A stretch of DNA of 64,000 nucleotides from Ensifer aridi (GCF_002078505.1 NZ_LUAV01000012.1:63177-127176), one strand, 5' to 3'. Counted from the stretch's first letter, positions 27,639-38,722 are shown. Numbers and translations are program-made. The notes: a model not told the origin generated them from the letters alone.

Positions 27639-28592
27639 TTATGCGGACCAGGGCGCAAAGCCCGGCGCGGCGACCGCGACCATATCGCGCGAGCGGGCGC
27701 GCTGGCGCTGCGACGCGGTTTCCACGACTTCGTAGGCACTGGGATCGCTCAGCAGCGCCTTCAGCGCATTGGCATTCATCCGATGGCCGCCGCGATACGA
27801 GCGATAGCAACCGAGGAACGGTGCACCCGCGAGCGAAAGATCTCCCACGGCATCCAGCGTCTTGTGACGGACGAACTCATCCGCATAGCGCAGACCTTCC
27901 ACGTTAATGACCGTGTCGTCATCCGAGATCACCACGGAGTTTTCCAGCGACGAGCCGAGCGCGAAGCCGCCGGCCCACAGCCGCTCCACGTCGCGCATGA
28001 AGCCGAAGGTGCGCGCGCGCGACAGTTCCCGCTTGAACACAGACGGCGTCATGTCGCCCTTCCAGGACTGGCGGCCGATCAAGGGGCAGTCGAAATCGAT
28101 CTCGACCTCGAAGCGCATGCCGTCATAGGGCGTGAATTCCGACCAGGAAGCGCCCGATTCGATGCGGACGGGCTTTAGGATACGGATGTAGCGGCGCTTC
28201 TCCGCGAGCGAGCGGATACCAGCCTGTTCGATCGCTTCGATGAAGGGAGCGGAACTGCCATCCATGATCGGCATCTCGGCGCCGTGCACCTCGATCAACA
28301 GGTTGTCGAGACCGAGCGCGTAAATCGCCGCCATTACATGCTCGATCGTCGCGATCGATGTCGCCGGCGACAGGCCGAGAACGGTGCAAAGGTCGGTATT
28401 GCCCACCTGCGACGAGACGGCCCTGTACTCGCTGACCCGTCCGCCGGGGAGAACCCGCTGGAAGACAATGCCGGCGTCGGCATCAGCCGGATGGAACGTG
28501 ATCTCCACCTCCGCACCGGAGTGAACACCAATTCCCTTTAGGGTTATCGGGTTTGCGATCGTCGTCTGAAACCCGAGCAGTTCGATTCCCAT
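27639..28592 (-). CDS. lpxC: UDP-3-O-acyl-N-acetylglucosamine deacetylase
   Basis: A 317-residue zinc amidase, the committed step of lipid A synthesis. Motifs: GIGVHSGAEVEITFHPA near the N-terminus, zinc-ligand region IEHVMAAIYALGLDN, LSRARTFGFMRDVERLWAGG, and the catalytic/zinc segment FVRHKTLDAVGDLSLAG. ATG at 28592 gives MGIELLGFQTTIANP, the usual N-terminus. It follows ftsZ after a terminator and a 331-base gap, so it probably has its own promoter. Confidence 0.97.
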   Translation of the reverse strand: MGIELLGFQTTIANPITLKGIGVHSGAEVEITFHPADADAGIVFQRVLPGGRVSEYRAVSSQVGNTDLCTVLGLSPATSIATIEHVMAAIYALGLDNLLIEVHGAEMPIMDGSSAPFIEAIEQAGIRSLAEKRRYIRILKPVRIESGASWSEFTPYDGMRFEVEIDFDCPLIGRQSWKGDMTPSVFKRELSRARTFGFMRDVERLWAGGFALGSSLENSVVISDDDTVINVEGLRYADEFVRHKTLDAVGDLSLAGAPFLGCYRSYRGGHRMNANALKALLSDPSAYEVVETASQRQRARSRDMVAVAAPGFAPWSA

Positions 28593-28867
28593 TCTTGTCT
28601 TCACTTTCAATCAACGCGGCCGGCGGCCAAACTCCACAGGGTGCAACGATGCTCAAGGCACAAGCGCAGGACCCGAGATACCGCGCCTGTTGGCCGAAAC
28701 CCCGCATTCCGAACTAACAGCGCCCGATCGAATCGTATGCGTCCCCAATTCCGATGCTGAAAATAAGAGTTTGGAGGCACCATTCCAAATCACTGTTCGT
28801 TTCGCTTTGTTACGCAATTCATATGCGCGCAACACAAATGGCAAGCCGTTGAAATGAAAGTGAAATC
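28593..28867. other. Intergenic region between ftsZ and lpxC
   Basis: Apart from the ftsZ terminator at its far end I see no gene or strong repeat here. It must contain the lpxC promoter on the minus strand; a moderately AT-rich stretch around 28735-28850 (AAAATAAGAGTTTGG..., TTACGCAATTCATATG) is the likeliest place. Confidence 0.4.
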
Positions 28868-28895
28868 GAAAATGCCCGAGCTGGCGCCCGGGCAT
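28868..28895 (-). terminator. Terminator after ftsZ
   Basis: ATGCCCG (28872-28878) and CGGGCAT (28889-28895) with a ten-base loop; on the minus strand the stem runs into TTTCG. It lies about 29 bases beyond the ftsZ stop. Confidence 0.75.
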
Positions 28896-28923
28896 CGGCA
28901 AGGTGAAGGAACGGGCCTTCGAA

Positions 28924-30684
28924 TCAGCTCGACTGACGGCGCAGGAACGCCGGGATCTCGAGCTGATCATCTTCATGCGAGCGCATCTGCGGCGAGACGC
29001 GACCGTGCTCGTCGAGCTGGCCGCGACGCGGCGCGTAGAGGCTAGCCTCCGGCGAGAGCGGGCGGCGCTGCTGCGAAGCGGCGCTCGGTGCTGCAGCGGT
29101 CATGTCGGCCGAGACGTTCTGAGTATCCCTTTCACGCAGTCCGAGCGAGCTGGTGATGCGGTTGAGCAGTCCCATCGGCCCGCGCTCTTCCTGATGCGTC
29201 GGCGCCGGCTGCGCGCGATGGTCCATCTCCGCCTTCACGACCGGCGGAAAGTCCTCGACCTTCGGCATGCGGACCGGCTCGGCGTGCTGGCGCACGACCG
29301 GTGCGGGCTCCTGGCGAACCGGCTGCGGCTGGACCTGCGGCTGAACCGGAGCCTGCATTTCGACCGGCCGCTGTGCCGGTTGAGCCGGGCGCATAACGGG
29401 AGCGGGCTCAGCCGGGGCAACGCCGGCGAAGAGCTTGCTCTGCGGACGGAACGTCTCTTCCTGGACCTGCGGGGCGGGTGCGGCAACTTGCGCGCGGGTG
29501 GCGATGTCGAGCTCACGCTCCATCTCGGCTTCACGAATCGCAAGCGCGATCTGGTCGACCTGTTGGACGGGCTGTGGAGCGGCCTGCTGCACCGGCTGCG
29601 GCTGGGGTGCCGGCTGCTGCACGGCAACAGGCTGCGGCGGAACTGCAGCGGACGGACGGACGATCGGCTTCGGCGCTACCGGACGAAAGTCGGCGGAGCG
29701 ACCGGCCACCTCCGCGGCCGTGCGATCGATACCCGTTGCCACGACGGAGACGCGGATGAGGCCTTCGAGTTCTTCGTCGAAGGTGGCGCCGAGGATGATG
29801 TTGGCGTCCGGATCGACTTCCTCGCGGATGCGCGTCGCCGCCTCGTCGACCTCGAATAGGGTAAGATCGCGGCCGCCGGTGATCGAGATCAGCAGGCCTT
29901 GCGCACCCTTCATCGATGTTTCATCGAGCAGCGGATTGGCGATCGCAGCTTCGGCAGCGGCCATGGCGCGGCCCTCGCCGGAGGCTTCGCCCGTGCCCAT
30001 CATGGCGCGGCCCATTTCGCGCATCACCGAACGGACGTCGGCGAAGTCGAGGTTGATGAGGCCTTCCTTCACCATGAGGTCGGTGATGCAGGCGACACCT
30101 GAATAGAGAACCTGGTCGGCCATGGCGAAGGCGTCCGCGAAGGTCGTCTTGTCGTTGGCGATGCGGAAGAGGTTCTGGTTCGGAATGACGATCAGGGTGT
30201 CGACCGACTTCTGCAGGTCGGCAATGCCCTGGTCGGCGATGCGCATGCGGCGCCCGCCCTCGAAGTGGAAGGGCTTGGTGACGACGCCGACGGTGAGGAT
30301 GCCCTTGTTGCGTGCGGCCTGCGCGACGATCGGGGCTGCACCCGTGCCGGTGCCGCCGCCCATGCCGGCGGTGACGAAGCACATATGCGTGCCGTTCAGG
30401 TGGTCGATGATCTCATCGATGCACTCTTCGGCGGCCGCACGGCCGACTTCCGGCTGCGAGCCGGCGCCGAGACCTTCGGTAACGGCGACACCCATCTGGA
30501 TGATGCGCTCTGCCTTGGTCATCGTGAGCGCCTGCGCATCCGTGTTGGCGACGACGAAATCGACGCCTTGGAGCCCGGCGGTGATCATGTTGTTGACGGC
30601 GTTGCCGCCGCCGCCGCCGACGCCGAAGACCGTGATGCGGGGCTTCAGCTCGGTAATGTCCGGCTTGTGCAAGTTGATGGCCAT
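28924..30684 (-). CDS. ftsZ: Cell division GTPase FtsZ with long C-terminal linker
   Basis: A 586-residue tubulin homologue that forms the division ring. The GTPase core (about 1-330) shows [16 protein letters not shown], the tubulin signature [13 protein letters not shown] and the T7 catalytic region ([11 protein letters not shown]). Then comes a linker of more than 200 residues rich in Pro, Gln, Val and Ala, far longer than the roughly 50-residue linker in E. coli, and a conserved C-terminal peptide [12 protein letters not shown] that binds FtsA. ATG at 30684 follows GAAGGAAC. Extended linkers are typical of rhizobial FtsZ1. It is last in the ftsQ-ftsA-ftsZ group. Confidence 0.97.
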   Translation of the reverse strand: MAINLHKPDITELKPRITVFGVGGGGGNAVNNMITAGLQGVDFVVANTDAQALTMTKAERIIQMGVAVTEGLGAGSQPEVGRAAAEECIDEIIDHLNGTHMCFVTAGMGGGTGTGAAPIVAQAARNKGILTVGVVTKPFHFEGGRRMRIADQGIADLQKSVDTLIVIPNQNLFRIANDKTTFADAFAMADQVLYSGVACITDLMVKEGLINLDFADVRSVMREMGRAMMGTGEASGEGRAMAAAEAAIANPLLDETSMKGAQGLLISITGGRDLTLFEVDEAATRIREEVDPDANIILGATFDEELEGLIRVSVVATGIDRTAAEVAGRSADFRPVAPKPIVRPSAAVPPQPVAVQQPAPQPQPVQQAAPQPVQQVDQIALAIREAEMERELDIATRAQVAAPAPQVQEETFRPQSKLFAGVAPAEPAPVMRPAQPAQRPVEMQAPVQPQVQPQPVRQEPAPVVRQHAEPVRMPKVEDFPPVVKAEMDHRAQPAPTHQEERGPMGLLNRITSSLGLRERDTQNVSADMTAAAPSAASQQRRPLSPEASLYAPRRGQLDEHGRVSPQMRSHEDDQLEIPAFLRRQSS

Positions 30685-30780
30685 AGTCCTGTTCCTTCTC
30701 TTTCTCTGGCCGCCTTGCCGAGCCGGCCAAATCCTTCGAAAACTCAAACCCCGTTTCCCCGGGCAATCCGCCGGTGAAAC

Positions 30781-32112
30781 CTAGAAACTCTCTTTCAGCC
30801 ACTGGCCCATGCGAGCGAAGCGGCTGTTGCCGCCGCCGAGCGCCGAGAACATGCCGCCATGTGCGGCATGCGTTTCGAGGTCGGCGACCTGCGGATAGAT
30901 CATCAGCCCGACGGCCGTGGAGAATGCCGGGCCCTTGGCGGCGGCCGGAAGCCCGGAAACGCCGAGCGGACGGCCGATGCGGACGTTACGCGCCAGGATG
31001 CGTCGCGCCGCTTCCGGCAGACCGGTCAGCTGACTGGCGCCACCCGTCAATACGATCCGCTTGCCGACGATCGGGCTGAAGCCGGAGCGCTGAATGCGGT
31101 CGCGGATTAGCTCCAGAGTCTCGTCGATGCGGGCGCGCACGATGCGCGAGACAAGCGCGCGCGGCACATGGGTCGGCTGGTCGCGGTCGTCCTCGCCGAT
31201 CGGCGGAACGGAGACGATGTCGCGCTCGTCGGCACTGTTCGGGAGGGCTGAACCATGCACGACCTTGAGCCGCTCGGCATCCTCGATACGCGTCGAGAGC
31301 CCGCGCGCGAGGTCGGTCGTCACATGATGGCCGCCAAGGCCAACGGCATCCGCATGGACGAGCTTGCCCTCGGCGAAAACCGAGATCGTCGTCGTGCCGC
31401 CGCCCATGTCGATCGCCGCGCAGCCGAGTTCGACCTCGTCGTCGACGAGCGCCGCAAGGCCGCTGGCATAGGGGGTCGCCACCATGCCCTCGACCGAGAG
31501 ATGGGCGCGGTTGACGCAGAGTTCGAGATTCTTGAGCGCGGCCCGCTCCGCCGTCAGCATATGCATGTCGACGCCGAGCACGTCGCCGAACATCGCCAGC
31601 GGATCGCGGATGCCGCGTTCGCCGTCGAGCGAGAAACCGGTCGGTAGCGAATGCAGGATCGCCCGGTCAGTACGCAGCGACTGCTGCCCCGCGGCGGCGA
31701 GCACTCTCTTGAGATCGTTCGCATCGACCTCCTGTCCGCCAAGATCGATGGTCGCGGTATAGACGTCGCTCTGCAGGCGACCGGCGGAAACATTCACGAT
31801 CAGGCTATCGATCGTCAGCCCGGCCATCCGCTCCGCGGCGTCGACCGCAAGCCGGACGACGCTTTCGGCCGCATCGAGATCGGCGATGACGCCGTTCTTC
31901 ACGCCGCGCGACTTCTGGTGGCCGATACCGATGATCTCGATATTGTGCGTGCGCCCCGGCAGAATCTGGCTCTCGGCGCGCGGCGTCAGCCGGCCGATCA
32001 TGCAGACAACCTTGGTCGACCCGATGTCGAGCACGGAGACGACATGCGACCGTTTTGAGGAAAGCGGCTTTAGACGCGGAAGGCCGAAATTCGCGGAACC
32101 GAACAGACTCAT
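30781..32112 (-). CDS. ftsA: Cell division protein FtsA
   Basis: A 443-residue actin-like ATPase that tethers FtsZ to the membrane. Phosphate-1 motif LDIGSTKVVCMIG, phosphate-2 AIDMGGGTTTISVF and adenosine motif VLTGGASQLTGL are present, with the inserted 1C domain between. The C-terminal FARMGQWLKESF is the amphipathic membrane-targeting helix. Its ATG overlaps the ftsQ stop as ATGA. FtsZ follows after 96 bases. Confidence 0.97.
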   Translation of the reverse strand: MSLFGSANFGLPRLKPLSSKRSHVVSVLDIGSTKVVCMIGRLTPRAESQILPGRTHNIEIIGIGHQKSRGVKNGVIADLDAAESVVRLAVDAAERMAGLTIDSLIVNVSAGRLQSDVYTATIDLGGQEVDANDLKRVLAAAGQQSLRTDRAILHSLPTGFSLDGERGIRDPLAMFGDVLGVDMHMLTAERAALKNLELCVNRAHLSVEGMVATPYASGLAALVDDEVELGCAAIDMGGGTTTISVFAEGKLVHADAVGLGGHHVTTDLARGLSTRIEDAERLKVVHGSALPNSADERDIVSVPPIGEDDRDQPTHVPRALVSRIVRARIDETLELIRDRIQRSGFSPIVGKRIVLTGGASQLTGLPEAARRILARNVRIGRPLGVSGLPAAAKGPAFSTAVGLMIYPQVADLETHAAHGGMFSALGGGNSRFARMGQWLKESF

Positions 32113-33038
32113 ATCCGCTTCTCCTGGGCTTTCAGCATCTTCTCCCTCGCCTTGAGCGCGATTTCCCGGCGCGCGACCGCTTCCGGGGTCAATTGTATGG
32201 TCGTACGGTCCTCGAGCCTGAGATCGACGGCGGCGATATCGCGCTCGAGAAGCCGGTGCGCCTCTTCCATCTCGGCGAGAACCTTCATCGCCCGGGCCAC
32301 ATCCCTCTCCGGAAGCCGGACGATGATGCCGTTGTCGAGGCGCAGATCCCAGCGGCGGCCGGCCACGCGCACGAAGGCTTTCACGCGCGAGCGAAATTCC
32401 GGCCAGCGGGAAAACTCGTCGTAGAAGCCTGCCGCCGCCGTCTCGGCGTCGCGTCCGACGAAAAGCGGCAGGTTCGCGAACTTATTGTCGCGCAGCGGGG
32501 CGATGACGCTGCCGCTGCGCTCGATGAGGGAGAGGTCCGATCCATGCTGCCAGATGCCGAACGCCTTGCGCTCGGTGAGGTTCACCTCAATCGTGCCCGG
32601 ATAGACCTTGCGCACGGTGACGCTCTCGACCCAGGGCAGTTCGCCGATCAGTCGGCGCGCCTCGGCGATGTCGAGCGCCACCAGCGATGTGGCGCCGTCG
32701 AGGCCGAGCTGCTGCAGGATGTCGATCTCCGAAGTCTGCTCATTTCCGGAAACCCGCACATCCTCGATCGCGAAACCGGCCGCCGTCGTCGACGCCTGCG
32801 CGAAATTCTGCGTGTGACCCCCGATCGACATGCCATAGAGCCCCGTCGCCAGAAGGAAGGCGGCGGCGGAGAATGTTCCCGTGTGGTTGGGGAAGCGGAT
32901 GCGGCCGGTGCCGAGGCTGACCAGCAGACGGACGCCCCTGCGCAGCGGACGTGGCAGGACGAACGCATCGTCCGGCTCGGCAGCGACGCCGAGCGGGTGA
33001 CGAACCCTTTTGCCCCTTCTGCCCCTCAACGCAAACAC
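32109..33038 (-). CDS. ftsQ: Cell division protein FtsQ
   Basis: A 309-residue bitopic divisome protein. A basic cytoplasmic tail precedes a membrane helix ([20 protein letters not shown], about 60-80), then the POTRA domain ([20 protein letters not shown]) and a beta domain ([28 protein letters not shown]). The start is taken as GTG at 33038 because GGAGG lies eight bases upstream, giving [12 protein letters not shown]; longer readings run into ddl. It overlaps the ddl end by 13 bases and ftsA by four. Confidence 0.93.
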   Translation of the reverse strand: MFALRGRRGKRVRHPLGVAAEPDDAFVLPRPLRRGVRLLVSLGTGRIRFPNHTGTFSAAAFLLATGLYGMSIGGHTQNFAQASTTAAGFAIEDVRVSGNEQTSEIDILQQLGLDGATSLVALDIAEARRLIGELPWVESVTVRKVYPGTIEVNLTERKAFGIWQHGSDLSLIERSGSVIAPLRDNKFANLPLFVGRDAETAAAGFYDEFSRWPEFRSRVKAFVRVAGRRWDLRLDNGIIVRLPERDVARAMKVLAEMEEAHRLLERDIAAVDLRLEDRTTIQLTPEAVARREIALKAREKMLKAQEKRI

Positions 33039-33952
33039 GATGCGTCCTCCACCATCCACCTTAGAAACTCGCCGAACTGAAGGCCTGCATGCTGCGCCAT
33101 TTCGGGCACGAGCGAGGTCGGGGTCATGCCGGGCTGAGTGTTGATCTCCAGCCAGATCAGCTCGCCTTCGCCCTCGCCGCGATCATCGAAACGGAAGTCG
33201 GATCGGCTGACGCCGCGGCAACCGATCGCCTGATGCGCCTTCAATGCGAGTGTTTGTATTTTTTGGTAAATATTTGGTGAAATCTGCGCCGGAATGACGT
33301 GCCTCGAGCCACCTTTTACGTATTTCGAATCATAGTCGTAGAAGGCGTGCCCCTGCGGAATGATCTCCGTGACGCCGAGCGCGACATCGCCCATGACGCC
33401 GCAGGTGAGTTCGCGGCCGGCGATGTAGCGTTCGACCATGACGCGGTCGCCGTAGCGCCACTCGCTGGAGGTAATGACCTGAGGCGGATGCAATTGATCT
33501 TCCTTGACGATCACGACGCCGAAGCTCGAGCCTTCGCGGACCGGCTTCACCACATAGGGCGGCTTCATCGGATGGACGTTGCCGAACTCACGGCGATCCA
33601 TGATCAGCGCCTCGGCGACCGGAATGCCAGCGGCCTTGGCGACATGCTTGGCCTGCGCCTTGTCCATGGCCAGCGCCGAAGCGAGAACGCCGGAATGGGT
33701 GTAGGGAATCTCTAGGTATTCGAGAATGCCCTGGATCGTCCCGTCTTCGCCGAAGGGCCCGTGAAGGGCGTTGAAGGCGACGTCCGGACGCAGTTCGGCA
33801 AGCACCGCCGCGACATCGCGACCGACATCGACGCGCGTGACGCGATAGCCTTCGGCCTCGAGAGCATCCGCGCAAGCCGCCCCGGAAGACAGGCTCACCG
33901 GCCTTTCCGAAGAAAATCCGCCCATCAGGACAGCAACATGCTTGCCGCTCAT
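33026..33952 (-). CDS. ddl: D-alanine-D-alanine ligase
   Basis: A 308-residue ATP-grasp ligase making the D-Ala-D-Ala dipeptide of peptidoglycan. N-terminal [22 protein letters not shown]-grasp segments [15 protein letters not shown] and [18 protein letters not shown], and the metal-binding [20 protein letters not shown] (an E-N-T-Q variant of ENT) are visible. It starts the ddl-ftsQ-ftsA-ftsZ group. The stretch near 33250 is AT-rich but codes normally. Confidence 0.96.
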   Translation of the reverse strand: MSGKHVAVLMGGFSSERPVSLSSGAACADALEAEGYRVTRVDVGRDVAAVLAELRPDVAFNALHGPFGEDGTIQGILEYLEIPYTHSGVLASALAMDKAQAKHVAKAAGIPVAEALIMDRREFGNVHPMKPPYVVKPVREGSSFGVVIVKEDQLHPPQVITSSEWRYGDRVMVERYIAGRELTCGVMGDVALGVTEIIPQGHAFYDYDSKYVKGGSRHVIPAQISPNIYQKIQTLALKAHQAIGCRGVSRSDFRFDDRGEGEGELIWLEINTQPGMTPTSLVPEMAQHAGLQFGEFLRWMVEDASCLR

Positions 33953-34057
33953 TCAAACCCCCAAACAATACGCCACTATCGCGAAGCTTGCTTGCGTCTG
34001 GCTGATTGCGACAGCCTGAGTCGCGAGATCGCCGCGTAGGGCCACTACAACGACATT

Positions 34058-34087
34058 ATGGTTAATGAACCGTTTACTTTGGTTAAC
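34058..34087. promoter_or_regulatory. CtrA-box-like site upstream of ddl-ftsQAZ
   Basis: TTAA (34062-34065), seven bases, TTTAC (34073-34077) is one mismatch from the CtrA consensus TTAA-N7-TTAAC. A TTAACCAT half-site on the minus strand (34058-34065) and TTAAC (34083-34087) lie in the same 30 bases. The site is 106-135 bases upstream of the ddl start. CtrA is the alphaproteobacterial cell-cycle regulator that controls division genes. Confidence 0.4.
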
Positions 34088-34199
34088 TCTTGTCGCGAAA
34101 CGCTCTGGATTCCGGCAGACAGAATCAACCTAAGCCAAGGCTTTCATGGCTGAATCAGAGCTTTCTATGGCCGGCAAGGGGAAATGTGGGCGAGCGCTA

Positions 34200-34231
34200 A
34201 ACGAAGGCCCCGCCTTCGATCGGACGGGGCC
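34200..34231 (-). terminator. Terminator after aqpZ
   Basis: GGCCCCG (34206-34212) and CGGGGCC (34225-34231); on the minus strand the stem is followed by TTCGTTTA. It lies 47 bases beyond the aqpZ stop and separates it from ddl. Confidence 0.7.
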
Positions 34232-34278
34232 AACAACAACTAACCAGAATATGGGGAGGTATGAGGACGACGCCTCGG

Positions 34279-34965
34279 TCAGTCCTCCTCGCCGACGATC
34301 TTCCAGACGACGCCGGCAATCACCGCGCCGATGAGAGGCGCCACCCAGAAGAGCCAGAGTTGAGAGAGCGCCCAGTCGCCGACAAACAACGCCTGCCCTG
34401 TCGAGCGTGCCGGGTTGACGGAGGTATTGGTGACCGGGATGGACACGAGGTGGATCAGCGTAAGAGCAAGACCGATCGCAATCGGTGCGAAGCCCGCCGG
34501 CACCCGGCCGTGCGTAGATCCGAGAATGATGAAGAGGAAGAAGAAGGTCATCACGATCTCGGTGACGAGCGCTGCCATCAGCGAATAGCCGCCAGGCGAA
34601 TGCTCGCCGTAACCATTGGCCGCAAAACCTCCAAGCTGGACATCCGCCTTGCCCGTGGCGATCACGTAAAGCACGGCGGCAGCAACGATCGCGCCCGCCA
34701 CCTGCGCGACGATATAGCCGATGAGCCTGGAGGTCGGGAATTTGCCCGCGACGGCAAGACCCACGGAAACCGCGGGATTGAAGTGGCCCCCGGAGATTCC
34801 GCCAACCGCATAGGCCATTGTCAGGACCGTAAGACCGAAGGCAAAGGAGACCCCGAGTAGGCCGATGCCGACCTGCGGAAATGCGGCCGCGAGAACCGCG
34901 CTGCCGCACCCACCGAGAACGAGCCAGAACGTGCCGAGAAATTCCGTAGAGAGCTTCCTGAACAT
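34279..34965 (-). CDS. aqpZ: Aquaporin Z
   Basis: A 228-residue water channel of the MIP family with six membrane helices and two half-helices carrying the NPA motifs: [11 protein letters not shown] and [11 protein letters not shown]. The selectivity residues (aromatic and Arg after the second NPA, VNPARS) fit a water-specific aquaporin. It lies between murB and ddl, on the same strand, with its own terminator and a 246-base gap to murB, so it appears to be an independent unit inside the cell wall cluster. Confidence 0.95.
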   Translation of the reverse strand: MFRKLSTEFLGTFWLVLGGCGSAVLAAAFPQVGIGLLGVSFAFGLTVLTMAYAVGGISGGHFNPAVSVGLAVAGKFPTSRLIGYIVAQVAGAIVAAAVLYVIATGKADVQLGGFAANGYGEHSPGGYSLMAALVTEIVMTFFFLFIILGSTHGRVPAGFAPIAIGLALTLIHLVSIPVTNTSVNPARSTGQALFVGDWALSQLWLFWVAPLIGAVIAGVVWKIVGEED

Positions 34966-35154
34966 GAGTTCTCTCCCAGAGCCGAAGCCGATCGCTTCGG
35001 CTGGCGAGAGTTCGTTACCATTCGATTCCCGTCAAGGTGGAATTGTGCGACGGCAAAACACTCCCGCAGAGCGGGAACATCACCAAAGCTTCGTTGGTGC
35101 GGTTCGGCCTCTGAGTACATTCGTTTCGGAACATGGTTGAGCTGATGATCTCGA

Positions 35155-35187
35155 GAAAAGGGCCGCGGCGGTTCCCCGCCGCAGCCC
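35155..35187 (-). terminator. Terminator after murB
   Basis: GGGCCGCGGCGG (35160-35171) and CCGCCGCAGCCC (35176-35187), a 12-bp stem with one mismatch; on the minus strand it is followed by TTTTCTCG. It closes the mraZ-to-murB run. Confidence 0.8.
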
Positions 35188-35211
35188 TTTCAACTGCGTC
35201 CTTGATTCCGA

Positions 35212-36186
35212 TCAGGCCGTCGCACAGCCGAGGAATTCCTTGATCTCGTAGCCGGGCATGAATTTGCCGACGCGTTTGATCTCCCACTCCAGCTTGACGC
35301 CCGAATGCTCCATCACCCGCTGGCGCACGGTCTCGCCGAGATATTCGAGCTCGTAGCCGGTCGCCTGGCCGGTATTGATCATGAAGTTGCAATGGAGCGG
35401 CGACATTTGGGCGCTGCCGATCATCATGCCGCGGCAGCCGGCCTCGTCGATCAGCTTCCAGGCGGAATGGCCTTCCGGGTTCTTGAAGGTGGAGCCGCCG
35501 GTCTTCTCGCGAATCGGCTGCACCGTCTCGCGGTGCTGGCGCACGCCGTCCATGTCGCTGCGGATTTTGGCTTTGTGTTCCGCATAGCCCTCGAAGATCG
35601 CGTGCGTGAAGATCAGTTCCTTGGCCGCGTCGGAGTGGCGGTAGGCATAGCCCATGTCGGCATTGCTCAAGACATGCTTGTTGCCCTTGCGGTCGACCGC
35701 ATGGACCTCGACGACGCGCTCGCTCGTCTCGCTGCCATTGGCGCCGGCGTTCATTCTCAGCGCGCCGCCGATCGAACCCGGAATGCCGTAGTAAAAATAG
35801 AAGCCGCCGATACCGTGGTCGAGCGCCATGGCGGCGATGTTCTTGTCCGGGCAGATCGCGCCGGCCTTGATGCGATTGTCGCCGACGAGTTCGAGATCGC
35901 CGAAGCCCTTGGCCGAAAGCCGGATGACGACGCCCGGAATGCCGCCATCGCGCACGAGCAGGTTCGAGCCGACACCGACCACCATCACCGGAACATCCTT
36001 GGGCACGAGCTTCAGGAAGGCGACGAGATCATCCGTGTCGTGCGGCTGGAACATGAGCTCGGCGAGACCGCCGGCGCGAAACCAGGTGACGCGATCCATC
36101 GGGGCATCGGGCGTGATGCGTCCGCGGATTGCGTCGACGCCGCTTCCGAGCGCATCGAGGAGTTTCTGACCATTGACCTGTTTCAT
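35212..36186 (-). CDS. murB: UDP-N-acetylenolpyruvoylglucosamine reductase
   Basis: A 324-residue flavoenzyme reducing enolpyruvyl-UDP-GlcNAc to UDP-MurNAc. FAD-binding segments [15 protein letters not shown] and [20 protein letters not shown] are present; the catalytic Ser region is [18 protein letters not shown], with the terminal proton-donor Glu in [24 protein letters not shown] at 36186 follows AGGAAA and lies two bases beyond murC's stop. Type I MurB by length and motif. Confidence 0.96.
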   Translation of the reverse strand: MKQVNGQKLLDALGSGVDAIRGRITPDAPMDRVTWFRAGGLAELMFQPHDTDDLVAFLKLVPKDVPVMVVGVGSNLLVRDGGIPGVVIRLSAKGFGDLELVGDNRIKAGAICPDKNIAAMALDHGIGGFYFYYGIPGSIGGALRMNAGANGSETSERVVEVHAVDRKGNKHVLSNADMGYAYRHSDAAKELIFTHAIFEGYAEHKAKIRSDMDGVRQHRETVQPIREKTGGSTFKNPEGHSAWKLIDEAGCRGMMIGSAQMSPLHCNFMINTGQATGYELEYLGETVRQRVMEHSGVKLEWEIKRVGKFMPGYEIKEFLGCATA

Positions 36187-36188
36187 GC

Positions 36189-37598
36189 TCAATTTCCTGA
36201 AATGTCCGCAAGCTCCTTGGGCAAGGCCGCGGCCCAGTAGGTGATGCTACCAGCCCCCAAGAGAACCACAAAATCGCCCGGCTGCGCAATCTTGGCGACA
36301 ATAGGCGCAATAGCCTCCTGGCCGGTGACGTAGCGCGCGTCGCGGTGTCCGGCGGCCTTGATGCTGTTGACGAGCGCTTGCGAATTGACGCCGTCGATCG
36401 CCTCCTCGCCTGCGGCATAGACCGGGGTGATCAGGATCGTGTCGGCATCGTTGAAGCAGGACGTGAAGTCCTCGAACAGGCTTGACAGACGCGTGTAGCG
36501 ATGCGGCTGGTGGATTGCGATGATGCGCCCCTGGCAAGCCTCGCGCGCTGCCCTGAGGACCGCCTTGATCTCGACCGGATGATGACCGTAATCGTCGAAG
36601 ATGCGCGCGCCGTTCCATTCGCCCGTCAGCGTGAAGCGGCGCTTGACGCCGCCGAAGGAGGCGAGCCCCTTGGCAATGTCCTCCGGCTTGATCCCGAGGC
36701 GCTGCGCGACTGCAATGGCGGCAGTGGCATTGGAAATGTTGTGGCGGCCCGGCATGGGCAGCTTGAGGTCCTTGAGCTCGATCACCTGACCGGTTCGGCG
36801 GCGGCGGATCTCGATATCGAAGATCGAGGTCGCGCCGTCCATGCGGACATTGTGGAAGCGTACATCGGCTTGCGGGTTCTCGCCGTAAGTGACGATCTTT
36901 CGGTCTTCGATCTTGCCGACCATGGTCTGCACCTCGGGGTGATCGAGGCAAAGCACACCGAAGCCGTAAAAGGGCACGTTCTCGACGAACTGCCGGAAGG
37001 CGGCGCGCACGGCGTCGAAATTGCCGTAGTGGTCGAGATGCTCCGGATCTATATTGGTGACGACGGCGATGTCGGCCGGCAGCTTCAGAAAGGTGCCGTC
37101 GGACTCGTCCGCCTCGACGACCATCCACTCGCCGGCGCCCATGCGCGCATTGGTGCCGTAGGCATTGATGATGCCGCCGTTGATGACCGTCGGATCCAGC
37201 CCGCCCGCATCGAGCAGGGCGGCGATCATCGAGGTCGTCGTCGTCTTGCCGTGGGTGCCGCCGATCGCGATCGCGTTGCGGAAGCGCATGAGTTCGGCGA
37301 GCATCTCCGCGCGGCGCACGACGGGAAGGAATTTTTCGCGCGCGGCGATGAGTTCCGGATTGTCCTTCTTGATCGCGGTCGAGACGACCACAACTTCGGC
37401 GTCGCCGAGATTTTCGGCCTTGTGCCCGATCGAGACCTTGATGCCCTTGTCTCTGAGCCGCTGGACATTGGCGCTGTCGGATTGATCCGAGCCCTGGACG
37501 CGATGCCCGAGATTGTGGAGCACCTCTGCGATCCCGCTCATGCCGATGCCGCCGATACCGATGAAATGTACGAGCCCGATCGTCTTCGGCATTTTCAT
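36189..37598 (-). CDS. murC: UDP-N-acetylmuramate-L-alanine ligase
   Basis: A 469-residue Mur ligase adding L-Ala. The N-terminal Rossmann part has [15 protein letters not shown], the P-loop is [12 protein letters not shown], and [11 protein letters not shown] and [14 protein letters not shown] follow. ATG at 37598 has AAGGAAAC at eight bases; it overlaps the murG stop by four bases (ATGA). Part of the murG-murC-murB chain. Confidence 0.97.
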   Translation of the reverse strand: MKMPKTIGLVHFIGIGGIGMSGIAEVLHNLGHRVQGSDQSDSANVQRLRDKGIKVSIGHKAENLGDAEVVVVSTAIKKDNPELIAAREKFLPVVRRAEMLAELMRFRNAIAIGGTHGKTTTTSMIAALLDAGGLDPTVINGGIINAYGTNARMGAGEWMVVEADESDGTFLKLPADIAVVTNIDPEHLDHYGNFDAVRAAFRQFVENVPFYGFGVLCLDHPEVQTMVGKIEDRKIVTYGENPQADVRFHNVRMDGATSIFDIEIRRRRTGQVIELKDLKLPMPGRHNISNATAAIAVAQRLGIKPEDIAKGLASFGGVKRRFTLTGEWNGARIFDDYGHHPVEIKAVLRAAREACQGRIIAIHQPHRYTRLSSLFEDFTSCFNDADTILITPVYAAGEEAIDGVNSQALVNSIKAAGHRDARYVTGQEAIAPIVAKIAQPGDFVVLLGAGSITYWAAALPKELADISGN

Positions 37599-38719
37599 GA
37601 GCGTGTTTCCTTGAATTTCGCGACTGTCGAGCCGCTGGCAATAGCCTCTACCAGGGATGCAAGCAAGCGCGCTGCATCCGGCTTGCCGGTTTCGCGGGCA
37701 CTGGCAGCCATCCGCGCCAGCGCCTCCGGATTGTTCATCGCGTCGGAGAGAATGCCGGCGAGCCGTTCGGCGGTAAGCTCCACCTGCGCGATCACTCGTG
37801 CTCCTCCCTTGTCGGCAAGGGCCGCGGCATTGGCTGCCTGATCGTGGTCAAGCGCGTAGGGATAGGGCACAAGGATGGCCGGCCGGCCGATCACCGAGAT
37901 TTCCGAAACGGTCGAAGCGCCGGAGCGGCAGATGACGAGCTGTGCCGAGGCGATGCGCGCGGCCATGTCGGTGAAGAAATGTGAGACTTCGGCGGCGACC
38001 CCGAGTTTCTCATAGGCGGCGATGACGCCTTCCCTGTCCTCGGGCCGCGCCTGCTGCGTCACCTTGAGCCGTTGACGCAAAGCGTCATCCAGACGGCAGA
38101 CCGCCTGCGGCACCGCCTTCGAAAAATATTGCGCGCCCTGGCTGCCGCCGAAGACGACGAGATGAAAGGGCGTCTCACCGGAGGACGTCGCGTAGGATGC
38201 GCCAGCGGCCTCGATGACGGCAGGGCGTACGGGGTTCCCGGTCGTCACGGTCTTTGCCGCGAACGCTCCGCCTCCTTCCGGGAGGAAGCCGCCGGCAATC
38301 GCTTGTACGCGCGATGCAAGCATCTTGTTCGCCCGGCCCATCACGGCATTCTGTTCGTGGATGAGCGACGGCACACCCATGCCGGTCGCGGCAAGCAGCG
38401 GCGGCACCGTCGGATAGCCACCGAAGCCGACGACCGCCCGGGGCTTGATACGGCCAATCAGCCGCCGCGCCGCCCTCAGACCCGTCCATAGCTTCCACAC
38501 CGATTGGGCGAGCTTCACGGGATTTCTCGAACCGATCGTCGCCGACGGCACAACGTGGATTTCGTCGGCCGGGAACTTGCCGGCGAAGCGCTCTGCGCGG
38601 CTGTCCGTCACGAGGTGCACGGAATAGCCCGACACCCTCAGCTCATGGGCCAGCGCTTCGGCGGGAAAAAGGTGGCCGCCGGTACCGCCGGCGGCAAGGA
38701 GGATGATGCCCTTGTCCAT
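37595..38719 (-). CDS. murG: UDP-GlcNAc:lipid I N-acetylglucosaminyltransferase
   Basis: A 374-residue GT-B glycosyltransferase that converts lipid I to lipid II at the inner membrane. N-terminal G-loop [18 protein letters not shown], second G-loop [16 protein letters not shown] and the donor-site [36 protein letters not shown] are diagnostic. It starts three bases after ftsW and overlaps murC by four. Confidence 0.97.
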   Translation of the reverse strand: MDKGIILLAAGGTGGHLFPAEALAHELRVSGYSVHLVTDSRAERFAGKFPADEIHVVPSATIGSRNPVKLAQSVWKLWTGLRAARRLIGRIKPRAVVGFGGYPTVPPLLAATGMGVPSLIHEQNAVMGRANKMLASRVQAIAGGFLPEGGGAFAAKTVTTGNPVRPAVIEAAGASYATSSGETPFHLVVFGGSQGAQYFSKAVPQAVCRLDDALRQRLKVTQQARPEDREGVIAAYEKLGVAAEVSHFFTDMAARIASAQLVICRSGASTVSEISVIGRPAILVPYPYALDHDQAANAAALADKGGARVIAQVELTAERLAGILSDAMNNPEALARMAASARETGKPDAARLLASLVEAIASGSTVAKFKETRS

Positions 38720-38722
38720 GTC

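Noticed and set aside
33240..33310. AT-rich patch inside ddl as a sign of insertion
   Set aside because: The protein sequence through it ([19 protein letters not shown]) aligns with the expected ddl core and length is normal.
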